37,742 bases of DNA from Planctomycetota bacterium (GTDB lineage Bacteria; Planctomycetota; J058; JAJDCQ01): the NCBI GenBank assembly GCA_029260755.1, contig JAJDCQ010000150.1, positions 1 through 37,742 of the forward strand. Direction: 5' to 3'. Under the pieces are notes generated by a model. The model saw only the letters and a list, made by a program, of their open reading frames with translations, was not told the origin of the DNA and made no database searches. The first letter of the stretch is position 1, and each line of letters opens with the position of its first letter. Shown here in pieces: positions 17,087 to 29,300 of this stretch. A program made the position numbers and the translations under genes.

Positions 17087-18916
17087 ACGCGCCTCCGGCT
17101 CGGCCAGGGCGATCCCGTTGAAGTTCCGATCGACCGCGCCGCGGCGGCGGCCGGTCTCGGGGTCGATCTCGATCCCGATCCAGAAGCCGCGGTGCTCGGC
17201 CTGGAGCCCCGGGAGGACGGCCAGCGGCTGACCGCGCTCGCGGACGGCGTCGAGGAGCTCGGGCGCGAACGTCCCCTGCTGGATGACCTGCTGGTGGTAG
17301 CGCGACTCGCCGTCGGCGTCCGCCGTCCATCGGGGGCTCAGGAAGATCGGCGCGTCGACGGCGCGCTTCGGATCCCAGCCGTGGTCGAGGACGCTGTGGA
17401 GGCGTTGCACGCTCGCCTCGTGGAGCCCTCCGCCGATGCAGCTGCTCGCGACGACCGGCTCGCCGTCGCGGAGGACGATCATCGGGTTCATCGCGTTCGG
17501 CACCATTCCGCCGGGGCCGGCCTTGGCGACGCGGTCCTGCTGGAAGCTGGCCGAGTCGGGGATCGAGACGCCGCCGACGAAGATCCCGGTCGTTCCCCAG
17601 AGGGTGGTGTTGATCGAGTGGGTGAGCGCGGCGACGTTGCCGGCCGCGTCGACGACGACGACGCCGTCGGAGTGGCCACCCGGCGCCTCCGGCTCGGGGA
17701 GACCCTGGAACCGCTGGATCCATCCGGGCTGTCGAAGCTTCGCCCAGATGCGCTCGGCGTGCTCCTCGGTCACGCGGGCGCGCGGGTCGAGGTCGACCGC
17801 GGGGAAGTGGAGGCGGACGTAGGCCGGCGGCGAGATCGTCAGCAGCCAGCTCATCCGGGTCGCCTGGATGAGCTGGTAGAGGGCGTCGGGATCCTCGGCG
17901 TAGTGGCCGTGCTGCTCGGGGCGGGCGAGCTCGACGAGGTTCAACGCCTCGAGGGTCGTCACGCCGCCGAGGGTCGGCGGCCCGGGCGCGAACACCGTCC
18001 GGCCGCGGTAGTCGGCCTGGAGCGGCTCCGGCGTGAGCACCTCGTAGCCCGAGAGATCCTCGAGGGTGACGTGGCCGCCCTCGGCGCGGACCGCCTCGAC
18101 GAACGCCTTCGCCCACGGTCCGGTGGCCATGTGGTGCGCGCCGTCGCGGGCGACCGCTCGGAGCGTCTCGGCGAGGGCCGGCTGACGGAAGAGATCGCCC
18201 TCGGTCAGCAGCTCGCCGTCGGCGCGAGCGAAGACCGCGCGCGTCTCCGGACGGCGGCTCAGGACGGCTTCGCGGTGTCGAATGAACTGAGCGAAGACCG
18301 GATCGACGATGATCCCCTCGGTGGCGACGTGGATCGCGGGATCGAAGAGGCTGGCCCAGGGGAGCTCGCCGAAGCGCTCGTGGGCGACCTCGGCGCCGGC
18401 CATGAAGCCGCCGACCATCGCGGTGCGCCCGCTCGGCGTGTCCCGCTTCGGGATCGTGAGCGGCTCCTTCTCGGCGCGCGGCACCCGGTAGCCGGCGTTG
18501 ACGGTGTGCACCTCGCCCGTCTTCGCGTCGTAGTAGACGAGCCCGAAGATCCCGGCGTAGCTGTTCCACGAGCCGCCGGTCAGCGCGATCTGGGCGAGGG
18601 CGGTGGCGATCGCGGCGTCGGCCGCCGTCCCGCCCTGCTCGAGCGCGTCGATGCCGGCCCGGACCGCGAGCGGACCCGAGGTCCCGACGACCATCCCGCC
18701 GCCGCCCTCGGCGAGGGGGCGGGCGCCGCCCCAGTCGAGGCGGAGGCGCTCGAGGCGGGCGCGTTCGCCCGCGTCCCAGCGCGATGGGGAGAGGTCGACC
18801 GCCGCGTCGTCGTCCGGGTGAGCGGACGCGGCGACCCTGACGCCGGCGATGAGGGTGACGATGAACGCGGTGACGAGCGCCGCGCGGGACGCGCGGGGCG
18901 AGGCGATGGCGGTCAT
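17075..18916 (-). CDS. ggt: Gamma-glutamyltranspeptidase-family Ntn hydrolase precursor (613 aa)
   Basis: The family hydrolyses or transfers the gamma-glutamyl group of glutathione and related compounds after self-cleavage into two subunits. A signal peptide/TM lies at about 11-31. The large-subunit core is clear: GGTAADAAIATALAQIALTG, VNAGYRVP (R144, likely the substrate-carboxylate Arg), and PPTLGG. The small-subunit segment is GGHSDGVVVVD (413-423), then ALTHSINTT. Aligned by VVD, the usual nucleophilic Thr falls on S416 of this protein. The usual GSPGGSRI motif is replaced by SSCIGGGLH (491-499). It is thus a divergent member; Ser could still serve as nucleophile, but activity is uncertain. 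GGGGGAG precedes the ATG. It lies 126 nt after the lipoprotein gene. Confidence 0.9.
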   Translation of the reverse strand: MTAIASPRASRAALVTAFIVTLIAGVRVAASAHPDDDAAVDLSPSRWDAGERARLERLRLDWGGARPLAEGGGGMVVGTSGPLAVRAGIDALEQGGTAADAAIATALAQIALTGGSWNSYAGIFGLVYYDAKTGEVHTVNAGYRVPRAEKEPLTIPKRDTPSGRTAMVGGFMAGAEVAHERFGELPWASLFDPAIHVATEGIIVDPVFAQFIRHREAVLSRRPETRAVFARADGELLTEGDLFRQPALAETLRAVARDGAHHMATGPWAKAFVEAVRAEGGHVTLEDLSGYEVLTPEPLQADYRGRTVFAPGPPTLGGVTTLEALNLVELARPEQHGHYAEDPDALYQLIQATRMSWLLTISPPAYVRLHFPAVDLDPRARVTEEHAERIWAKLRQPGWIQRFQGLPEPEAPGGHSDGVVVVDAAGNVAALTHSINTTLWGTTGIFVGGVSIPDSASFQQDRVAKAGPGGMVPNAMNPMIVLRDGEPVVASSCIGGGLHEASVQRLHSVLDHGWDPKRAVDAPIFLSPRWTADADGESRYHQQVIQQGTFAPELLDAVRERGQPLAVLPGLQAEHRGFWIGIEIDPETGRRRGAVDRNFNGIALAEPEARRGD

Positions 18917-18937
18917 GACGGTCGGCTCCCCCGAAGG

Positions 18938-18955
18938 GCTCGGGCGACCCCGAGC
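18938..18955. terminator. Hairpin in the gap between lipoprotein and GGT-family genes
   Basis: GCTCGGG (18938-18944) and CCCGAGC (18949-18955) make a 7-bp stem with a 4-nt loop, about 90 nt after the lipoprotein stop on the minus strand. No T-run follows. It may attenuate read-through into the GGT-family gene, or it may be a small interspersed hairpin. Confidence 0.35.
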
Positions 18956-19042
18956 GAAGCTGAGCGATTCCCCCAGCCTGGATACCGCCGCCGGGCCGGA
19001 CCGGTTTCGGTCTCAGCCGCTTCGTTCACGCTCCGTCCCGGC

Positions 19043-20518
19043 CTACTCGGTCGCCGTCATCGCGCGTCGGATCGCGGCGAGCGGCGCGTCGTCATCGAAG
19101 ACGACCCGCCCGCGATCGAGGCGCACGCCGAGCCGCGCGAACAGCTCGTCGAGGTCGACCGGATGCGGATCGTGGCGCGTTCGCTCCCACAGCCCGCGGA
19201 GGACGTCGGTGCCGGCGCCGTCGTCGGCGACCCGGAGCAGTTGCTCCATCCGCCAGAACGACGCGATCGAGCCGCCCTCGTCGATGACGGCGCGGAGCGC
19301 GTCGCGGAGGCCCTTCGCGTTGCCCGTCCGCTCGCGGATCTCGACGTCGGCGAGGAGGCAGAAGAGGGCGCCGCCCCAGTAGGTCCGGCCCCAGGTGGCC
19401 GTCCGGTCGAGGCCGCGGTCGCCCGCCTCGGGCAGGCCCTGGGGGAGACCTTCGATGAGGTCGCGCCAGTGATCCTCGACCTCGAGGTCTCCCGCCAGGA
19501 CGCGCGCGATCGGCTCGACGTAGGTCGCGAGCCCCTCCTCGAGCCAGTGATGGCGGCGGTCGACCTCGGGGCACGCGAGGTGGACGAGCTCGTGGACGAG
19601 CGTCCAGTCGTCGGCGAGCGATGCGAGGGTGCTCCGCGAGCCGATCGGGAGGTAGACGCTCGCGCCCTCGCCGCCCCGGGCGCGCGCGATCAATCCGTCG
19701 GGCGCGCCCGGGTCGACGATCACCGCCGCGTGCCCGACGGGCAGGCGCCCGTAGAAGGCGACGAGGGCGCGGAGCCCGCCCTCCACCCACGCGACGATCT
19801 CGTCGTCGGTCATCCGTCGCTCGCCCGGGAGGATCGCGATCGTGACGGCGCCGCCGCCGAGCTCGATCTGCCGGACCGTCATCGCGCCGAGAGCGGTGAA
19901 CGAGAGGCGCCCGATCGCGTCGGCGTCGAAGCGGCGCGCGCCGGGGTCGCCCGGGTGCGGCGCGACGCCGCTCACGAACGCGGTCCCCGGCGGCGTGCGC
20001 ACCGCGAGCGTGACCGGAGCGCCCGGCGGCCCGCCGAGCGGGCGAAGGAGCCAGGTCGAGGGCGGCGCCAGCCACGCCCATCCCTCGTCGTCGCCGCGCG
20101 CGGCGGCGCTGGTGATCGCGCGCGGGTCGGACGTGCCGGCGAGGGAGGCGAGGTCGACGGTGAAGCGCACGCGTCGCGGCCGGTCGTCGTCGGCGAGGAT
20201 CCAGCGCCCGTTTCGGCGCGGGACCGGCTCCCAGCGTGGATCGCCCTCGGGGCCGGCCGCGCGGGCGACCCGGTCGACGAACGGCTCGACGGCGCGGTCG
20301 ACGCCGAGCTCCGTCGAGCTGTCGGCGGGGAAGGTCGCGACGACCGAGAGTCGTCCGTCGGGCTCGAGGGTGACGTCGTAGCGCCACGGCGCCGCGGGCG
20401 CCCGCGCGCCGTCGCGGCCGGGCGTCTCGGGGCCGGACGCGCACGCGCCGGCAGCGGCGAGGGCGGCGAACGCGGCGGTCAGGGTCAGGCCCGGGCGGAG
20501 TCGGCGGGATCGGCTCAT
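19043..20518 (-). CDS. Lipoprotein with HExxH metallopeptidase-like domain (491 aa)
   Basis: A signal sequence ends in a lipobox (LAAAGAC) with lipidation at C26, so the protein is anchored in a membrane facing outward. Residues about 45-230 are a beta-rich N-terminal domain. The gluzincin-like core has H309-E310-L-V-H313, followed 13-14 residues later by Glu in WLEEGLATYVE (E327/E328). In M1/M61-type peptidases the HExxH and the Glu of a W-x-x-E-G motif bind zinc. The spacing here is shorter than the 18 residues of M1 aminopeptidases, so I assign only the broad MA-like fold. No ribosome site is obvious. It starts 25 nt after the kinase-SUMF1 gene and is probably co-transcribed with it. The substrate is unknown. 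Confidence 0.85.
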   Translation of the reverse strand: MSRSRRLRPGLTLTAAFAALAAAGACASGPETPGRDGARAPAAPWRYDVTLEPDGRLSVVATFPADSSTELGVDRAVEPFVDRVARAAGPEGDPRWEPVPRRNGRWILADDDRPRRVRFTVDLASLAGTSDPRAITSAAARGDDEGWAWLAPPSTWLLRPLGGPPGAPVTLAVRTPPGTAFVSGVAPHPGDPGARRFDADAIGRLSFTALGAMTVRQIELGGGAVTIAILPGERRMTDDEIVAWVEGGLRALVAFYGRLPVGHAAVIVDPGAPDGLIARARGGEGASVYLPIGSRSTLASLADDWTLVHELVHLACPEVDRRHHWLEEGLATYVEPIARVLAGDLEVEDHWRDLIEGLPQGLPEAGDRGLDRTATWGRTYWGGALFCLLADVEIRERTGNAKGLRDALRAVIDEGGSIASFWRMEQLLRVADDGAGTDVLRGLWERTRHDPHPVDLDELFARLGVRLDRGRVVFDDDAPLAAIRRAMTATE

Positions 20519-20543
20519 CGGGTCGACCGCGAACGCGCCACGA

Positions 20544-22841
<2,298 letters not shown>

Positions 22842-22873
22842 GGAACACTCTCGCGGGCAGTGCCGACTCGCCC

Positions 22874-22902
22874 GGTATAGCCCCTGGCGAGCGGGCTCGC
22901 CA
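22874..22902 (-). promoter_or_regulatory. Candidate promoter of the kinase-SUMF1 gene
   Basis: TATACC (22874-22879) is preceded by TGGCGA (22897-22902) at 17 nt. The expected transcript start near 22867 gives a 26-nt leader to the GTG at 22841, which supports that start. The -35 match is weak, as expected if an activator is needed. Confidence 0.4.
22885..22902. promoter_or_regulatory. 18-bp palindrome in the divergent intergenic region (possible operator)
   Basis: TGGCGAGC and GCTCGCCA form perfect 8-bp arms around GG. It covers the predicted -35 box and spacer of the kinase-SUMF1 promoter, in the 218-nt gap shared with the divergent zinc-ribbon/HEAT gene. It could be an operator or an RNA hairpin. 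No regulator gene adjoins it. Confidence 0.4.
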
Positions 22903-23059
22903 CCGGGTCTCGACGCGACGTGACGCGGCGCGTGGGCGCTCATCTTTCTCGGCCCGCCGGCCCCTTGCCCGGTCGCGTCGCCACTGGTTGACTACGGATG
23001 TCAATGAAGAGCCGCCTGGACACCGACTCGGACCCGAACCGACCGCTCGAAGACCGCCC

Positions 23060-26000
23060 ATGACGACGATGGACAAGGACGGCCCGCTCGCCCAGTTGCT
23101 GCTCCAGCGCGGGGCGCTGGCCGCCGAGCATGCCCAGTCCTGGATGCACGCGGCCCGCCAGGCCGGCCTCCCTCTCGGCCGCTACATCGCCGACACCGGT
23201 TACATCGACCGGGGCGCCCTGGTCGCTTGCATGCGCCAGTGCAACGGCGGCGCCGAGGACGAGCGCGGCTACGCGGCCGTCGAGGACGCCCTCCTCGCCA
23301 GCGAGGTCATCAACGGCGGGCTCGCCGCGCAGCACGTCGTCGAGCACTATCGCGCGGACGCGTTCAACCGGGGCGTCCGCCTCGCCGACAACCTCGCGCA
23401 GACGAACACCGTCCACCCCGAGGCGCTCGGCGCGTGCCTCCAGTCCGTCGCCGCCCGCAACCACATCTGCCAGATGTGCTTCAGCTCCTTCGACCGGGCG
23501 TGGCTTCAGAGCGTCGGGGCGCAGGCGTGCCCCTCGTGCACCGAGCCGTGGAGCCAGGCGGCGCCAGCGCCGACGCCGGGTCACGGGCACGCCCAGCCAT
23601 CGCAGCCCGCCGCGAATCCGAACGCGAACTACCCGGTCGACGAGGCGCCGACGATCGTCGGCAGCGTCGCCCACCTCATGCCGACGAGCTCGGAGCTCGC
23701 CGAGGCGAGCGGCGGGGCTCCGGCCGTCGCTCAGGACCACGCCCAGCTCGCCGGCGTCCCGGTCTCCGCCGGGGCCGCGCAGCCCGATCCGTTCGCCTTG
23801 ACCGTCGCCGACGCGGCGGACGACGTGGCCGCCGCGAAGGCGGCCTACGGTCAGGATCAGGCGGCGGCGGCCGCGGCGGCCCAGGCCGCCCAGACGGGTC
23901 AGGCGTCGTCGGCGCCGGCCGGCTTCGATCCGCTCGCCGTCACGATCGAGCAGGACGGGCCCCGCGCGGGCGCTGCCGCTCCGATGACCGACCCGTGGGC
24001 GAAGACGATGGCCGAGGGTGCCCCGGAGGCGGCACCCTCGAACCTTCTCGACCAGACCCGGCCGACCGGCAACCTCCTCGCCGCCGCCGGCGTCGAGCCG
24101 CTTCCGGGCGCGGCGACCGTCAATCTGCCGGCGGGCTCGCCGGGCACCGAGCCCGGCGGTCAGGCGACGATGAACATCCCGGCCGGCGGACCGGGGACCG
24201 ACCCCGGCGGGGTGCCCGCTCTCGAGCTCGCGCCGCTGCCGCCGCCGGCGGAGGTGCCGGGGCTGGAGCTCGCTCCGCTTCCGCCGCCGCAGCCCTCGGG
24301 CGACGCGCCCGAGGGGACCGTCAACCTGGCGCCCGGCGACTTCGTCATGGACGACGACGACGCCGCTCCCGAGGGCACCGTCAACCTCGCCCCGGGCGAG
24401 TTCATGATGGAGGACGACGGCGCCCCGCCGGCTCCGGCGAAGAAGGCCGCCGCGAAGAAGGTCCTCGGGAGGAAGGTCCTCGTCAAGAAGGTCGCCGCGA
24501 AGAAGGTGATCGCCTCCAAGGGCGTCGCGGGGAAGAAGGTGTCCGGCCGGACGAAGAAGATCAGCGGTCGCACCGCCAAGGCGGCGATGGCCGGCGGACC
24601 GGAGCCCGCCGCGAAGTCGGCGAGCGGCAAGACCGGCCGGGTCAGCAGTCGCTCGATCAAGGGGCCCAAGGGCCGCGTCAGCAAGCGCAGCGTGATCCAG
24701 GGCGAGGGGCTCGTCGACAAGGATGCCGGGCTCAAGGGCTACATCCCGATCGTCGTGATGGGCCTGGTCGCGGTCGCGGCGCTGATCGTGCTCTACGCGC
24801 TCCTGCGTCAGAACGATCATCCGACCGGCGTCTTCGAGCTCGCCCAGGCGCGGGTCCACAAGGAGAAGGGCGAGCTCGACGCGGCGAAGAAGCTCTACGT
24901 GAAGTCGCTCGAGCACCTCTCGAAGGGCAGCGAGGAGCACGGTCAGGCGACCGAGGAGTTCACCGGCGTCGACCTCATCCTCAACAAGGGAGACCTCGCC
25001 CGCGATCAGAACGCCGACGCCGCGGCGGCGCTCGTCGCCTTCGCGCTGAAGTCGAAGGACGCCGATCTCCAGCGCGAGGCGCTCAAGGCGGTCGCCTACG
25101 CGAGGGCGCCATCGGTGAACGCCGACCTGAAGAAGATCATCGCGATGAAGGGGGTGCGCGATGACGTGAAGGAGGCGGCCGAACGCGCGATCGTCGTCGC
25201 CGGCGGCGAGGAGGCCGTCGAGAAGTACGGCCTGGCGATCGCGCGCGGCACCGTCGACAAGAAGACCTACTTCGGCAAGCTGCGCTCGAACAAGAGCGCG
25301 GGCGCGATCACCGCCCTGATCGACGTCCTGAAGCTCGAGCAGGACCCGGAGATGCGCGCCGACGCCGCCGCCCTGCTCGGCGACCGGAGCGCGAAGGAGG
25401 CCCTCCCGGCCATCATCGAGATCCTCGAGGCCGACACGTGGAAGTGCCACGGCGACAAGGAGGAGAAGAACATCCCCGACAAGGTCCGCGCCGCGTGCGT
25501 CACCGCCGGCGGTGAGATCGATGCGGTCAAGGCGATGCCGGCGATCGCGAAGGCCATGTCGACCAAAGCCGACGAGCGTCCGGAGACGGTCGACGCGGCG
25601 ATCGAGGCGCTCGCCGCGGCCGGCGACGAAGCCGTTCCGATCGCGGAGGAGCTGCTCAAGGCGGGCGACTCCCTCGGGGCGACGATCCTCGTGAAGATCG
25701 AGACCGAGACGAGCGCGGGGGCGATGGCCCGGCAGATCTCCGGCGGCGACTGGGCCCTCCGCGCGGCCGTCATCCCGCAGATCGTCCGGGCCGAGTTCCC
25801 GAAGATGAGCGTCCTCGCCGACTCGGTCCGGCGGGTGGTCGGGATCGCGGTCGGCGGAAACGAGGCGCTCGCCACCAGCCAGATCGACGCCCTGAGCTCC
25901 GGGGCGCGCTACTTCAGCTTCACCGAGGAGCTGAAGGCGCTCGCCGGGCTGGCGCTTCACGTCGAGTACGAGGAGCTGAAGCAGTACGCGACCGGTCCCG

Positions 26001-26314
26001 ACGGCGTGAAGAAGTGGGTCGACCTCCCCCCCGACTTCGTCGACGTGGAGGAGGGCGGCGGCGGCGGCCAGGTCAAGGTCGACGTCAAGAACGGCAAGGG
26101 CGGCCGGATCCGGATCGCGCTGTGGCCGATCGGGAGCGGCTCCGGCGTCGGCTTCGAGCTCCAGCCGGGCGCGCCGCCGGACACCGCCTCGATCCCGCCG
26201 GGCCGGTACACGGTCATCGTCGACCAGAAGGACGCCGGGTCGGACTTCCTCGAGGTCGGTGAGGTGACCCTGAGCGCCGGGAACACCGCGAAGATCCACC
26301 TCATCGGCTTCTAG
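23060..26314 (+). CDS. Zinc-ribbon / motif-repeat linker / TM / HEAT-repeat membrane protein (1084 aa)
   Basis: Residues 1-130 form a helical domain I do not recognise. A C4 zinc ribbon follows (C137-Q-M-C140, C157-P-S-C160). A disordered cytoplasmic linker (about 165-450) holds repeated Thr motifs: DPxAxT three times (T248, T295, T316) and T-V/M-N-L/I four times (T353, T370, T420, T440). It also contains a duplicated segment near 415-450. A Lys/Ala/Arg-rich, histone-H1-like stretch (about 458-545) leads into the TM helix at 562-583. Beyond it lie HEAT-like repeats (about 640-950) and a C-terminal beta domain (about 1000-1084). ATG 23060 is chosen because upstream in-frame sequence is repetitive shadow coding; ATG 23069 is an alternative. 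It is 11 nt upstream of the giant kinase gene, so co-transcribed. The linker looks like a kinase/FHA target. Confidence 0.87.
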   Translation: MTTMDKDGPLAQLLLQRGALAAEHAQSWMHAARQAGLPLGRYIADTGYIDRGALVACMRQCNGGAEDERGYAAVEDALLASEVINGGLAAQHVVEHYRADAFNRGVRLADNLAQTNTVHPEALGACLQSVAARNHICQMCFSSFDRAWLQSVGAQACPSCTEPWSQAAPAPTPGHGHAQPSQPAANPNANYPVDEAPTIVGSVAHLMPTSSELAEASGGAPAVAQDHAQLAGVPVSAGAAQPDPFALTVADAADDVAAAKAAYGQDQAAAAAAAQAAQTGQASSAPAGFDPLAVTIEQDGPRAGAAAPMTDPWAKTMAEGAPEAAPSNLLDQTRPTGNLLAAAGVEPLPGAATVNLPAGSPGTEPGGQATMNIPAGGPGTDPGGVPALELAPLPPPAEVPGLELAPLPPPQPSGDAPEGTVNLAPGDFVMDDDDAAPEGTVNLAPGEFMMEDDGAPPAPAKKAAAKKVLGRKVLVKKVAAKKVIASKGVAGKKVSGRTKKISGRTAKAAMAGGPEPAAKSASGKTGRVSSRSIKGPKGRVSKRSVIQGEGLVDKDAGLKGYIPIVVMGLVAVAALIVLYALLRQNDHPTGVFELAQARVHKEKGELDAAKKLYVKSLEHLSKGSEEHGQATEEFTGVDLILNKGDLARDQNADAAAALVAFALKSKDADLQREALKAVAYARAPSVNADLKKIIAMKGVRDDVKEAAERAIVVAGGEEAVEKYGLAIARGTVDKKTYFGKLRSNKSAGAITALIDVLKLEQDPEMRADAAALLGDRSAKEALPAIIEILEADTWKCHGDKEEKNIPDKVRAACVTAGGEIDAVKAMPAIAKAMSTKADERPETVDAAIEALAAAGDEAVPIAEELLKAGDSLGATILVKIETETSAGAMARQISGGDWALRAAVIPQIVRAEFPKMSVLADSVRRVVGIAVGGNEALATSQIDALSSGARYFSFTEELKALAGLALHVEYEELKQYATGPDGVKKWVDLPPDFVDVEEGGGGGQVKVDVKNGKGGRIRIALWPIGSGSGVGFELQPGAPPDTASIPPGRYTVIVDQKDAGSDFLEVGEVTLSAGNTAKIHLIGF

Positions 26315-26325
26315 AAAGTACGCGC

Positions 26326-29300
26326 ATGGCGGCTTGCCCTCGCTGCGGCGCGGCCTCGCGACCGGGCGTCGCCTGTCCCCGCTGCGGCGTCCTGGTGCCG
26401 GTGGAGCTGCCGACGCGCGGCGGGAGCGTGGCCGAGGGGCGGCCGGACCAGGCCGAGACGCGGCCGGGCCTCGTCGAGACCCGACCGGGGACGCCGGGCC
26501 CGGGCGGCGTCACGCCGGTCATCCTCCCCGGGGGGACGCCGAGACCCGGGTCGGGTCGCCTTCCTCCTGCTCCCCCTCCTCCTCCTCCTCCCCCGCCGCG
26601 ACCGCCGCCTCGCACGCCGGCGCCTCGGCCGCCGCCGGGTCGGACGCCGGGACCGCCGAGCGGCTCGGGGCGGATCTCTCCCAGGAGCTCGACCTCGGGG
26701 AGGCTGCCGGCCGATGTGAGCGCCGCCCTCGCCGATCCGGAGCGGACCGTCGGCCGCTACGCCCTCCTGAGCGAGCTCGGTCGGGGCGGGATGGGCGTCG
26801 TCTACCGGGCGTTCGACACCGGGCTGCGTCGCGCGGTCGCGATCAAGATGATCCTCGACCCGGCGCGGGCCGGCGAGAAGCAGGTCGCGCGGTTCGCCCG
26901 CGAGGCGGCGGCCGCCGCCAAGCTCCGGCACCCGGGGATCGTGGCCGTCCACGAGGTCGGCGAGCACCGCGGACGTCCGTTCATCGTGATGGACCTCGTC
27001 GAGGGCGAGAGCCTCGAGGATCAGCTCCGGCGTGAGCTGGCGTCGCCCAAGCGGACGGCCGAGATCGTCATGGCCGTCGCCCGGGCGCTCCACCACGCGC
27101 ACTCGCTCGGCGTCGTCCATCGCGACGTCAAGCCGCACAACGTCATGATGGCTCCCTCGGAGGGCGACGCCGTCCCGCTGCTGATGGACTTCGGCCTGGC
27201 GCGCGACATCACGGCGGCCGACGAGCAGCTCACCGTGACGGGGCAGATGCTCGGGACGCCGGTCTACATGTCGCCCGAGCAGGCCGGCGGCCGGACCGCC
27301 CTCCAGGGGCCCTGCTCCGACATCTACAGCCTGGGCGCCGTCCTCTATCGGATGCTCGTCGGCCGGCCGCCGTTCGAGGAGGCCGAGACCGTCTACAACC
27401 TGGTCGCGCGGATCCTCTTCGAGGAGCCCGAGGCGCCGCGCACGATCAACCCGGGCGTGCATCCCGACCTGGAGACGATCGCCCTTCGCTGCCTCGAGAA
27501 GGAGCCGGCGCGTCGCTACGAGACGGCCGAGGCGCTCGCCGAGGATCTGCGCCGATTCATCGAGGGCGAGCCGATCCTGGCGCGCCCGCAGACGGGTCTC
27601 GAGCGGTTCCGCCGGCGTCTGCGCCGCAACCGGGCGGCCGTGATCGCCGGGTCGCTCGTCGTGGTCGCGGCGATCGTGGCCGGCGGCGCGGCGATCGGCC
27701 TCCAGGCGGCCGAGCGGCGGCGCGCCGTCGCCGAGGCCTGGGCCGATGGGCAGGCCGCCCGAGAGCGCTTCGGCGAGCTCGCCCGCGGCGGCGAGTATCA
27801 GGAGGTCCACGGCGCGGTCCTCGACGCGTTCGCCCGCCTCGACCGCGTCCTCAACCTCGACCGCGAGCACGCCGAGGCGCGCCAGGCGAAGTTCGACGTC
27901 GCGATGCGCTTCGGCGAGATCGCGCTGCGCGAGCGCGACTACGGCCTCGCGACGACGATGTTCACGGCCGCCCTCGGGCTCGCGATCGAGGACGACCGGG
28001 CCCGCGCCCGCCTCGTCGAGGTCGAGGACGCCCGGGGCGAGGAGGAGCGGAGGATCCGCGAGGGGATCCAGCGCCTCTTCCGCGACTTCGAGCAGGAGCG
28101 CTCCGACGACCCCGAGCAGAGCTGGGCGCCGGCCACCACCGAGACGGCGGTGATGGTCGCGGCCCTCGCCGGCGGGACGCGCGAGGGGAGCCGGATCCTC
28201 ATCGAGGGGCTCCGCGAGATCGTCCTCGACCGCGAGCGGCCGGGGAGCTCGCGCGTCGTCGCGGGCGTCGTCCTCGGCGGGATCGACCCGCCGACCGTCG
28301 AGGCGCTCCGGCCGCTCGCCGACGTCCTGGCGCAGCCTCGCGCCGACCTGGTCGCGAGCGTCGTCGCGGGGCACGTCCTGGCCGCGCGGGCGGACCCCGA
28401 GTGGTCCGAGGCGCTGCGCGAGGCGTGGATGGCCGTCGCCGAGGACGACGCGGTCGGCGGGGCGACGCCCGAGCTCCGGACGCTGCGCGCCGAGATCGCG
28501 CGCGCGATGCTCGTGCACGGCGACCCGGAGAACGTCGCGATCATCGATGAGGGCCTGCGTTCGGACCCCGAGTTCGAGCTCGGTCGCGACGATGCCGACT
28601 GGCTCGGAACGGCGAGCGCACGGACGCGGCGCTTCTACGAGCGGATCCTCCGCGAGGCGAACGCCGACCGGCGCTGGGCGATCATCGCGAGCCTCGATCC
28701 ATCGACGGCGGGCGGGGCGCTCCGCGACGTCCTCACCGAGCTGCTGATGGCGCCGCCCGAGGTCGACTCCGATGCCGGCTGGCGCTTCCGGTTCGAGTCG
28801 ACGTTCACCCTCGACGCGCTCTTCGCCTCGGCCGTCGGCGCCGTCATGTACGCCCAGGGCCAGCCGAGCTCGACGTGGCAGGCGCTCCGGCTGCTCGTCT
28901 TCAGCGGGGCCGGCGAGGCGCTCCGGCGCGCCCTCGACGCCGCCCTCCCCTGGAGCCGGGGGCTGGCCGCCCTCGGCCTCGGCGAGGTCGACGTCGGGCC
29001 CGAGGCGAGGGCGGCGCTGATGGAGCGGCTCACCGAGGACGCGTCGCCGTGGGTCCGGACGTGCGCCGCGGTCGCCCTGGCGCGTCAGGGCGTCGCCGAC
29101 GGCGTGACCGAGCTCGAGCGCCTCGTCGAGAGCGAGGACGGCGGCGCCACCCTCTTCGTCGCCGAGCTGCGCAAGGGCAACGCCGGCTTCGAGACGAGCG
29201 GTACGCTCGACGAGCTCTTCGATGACCTGCGCGAGCGTCTCCCGCCGGGTCCGCGCATGAACGCGTTCGCCGTCTACGGCACGCTCGGCGAGACGGGGTC

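Noticed and set aside
22842..22943. N-terminal extension of the kinase-SUMF1 protein to an ATG at 22943
   Set aside because: Codons in this stretch lack the strong GC3 bias of the gene and overlap the palindrome and promoter-like box; the GTG at 22841 is more consistent.
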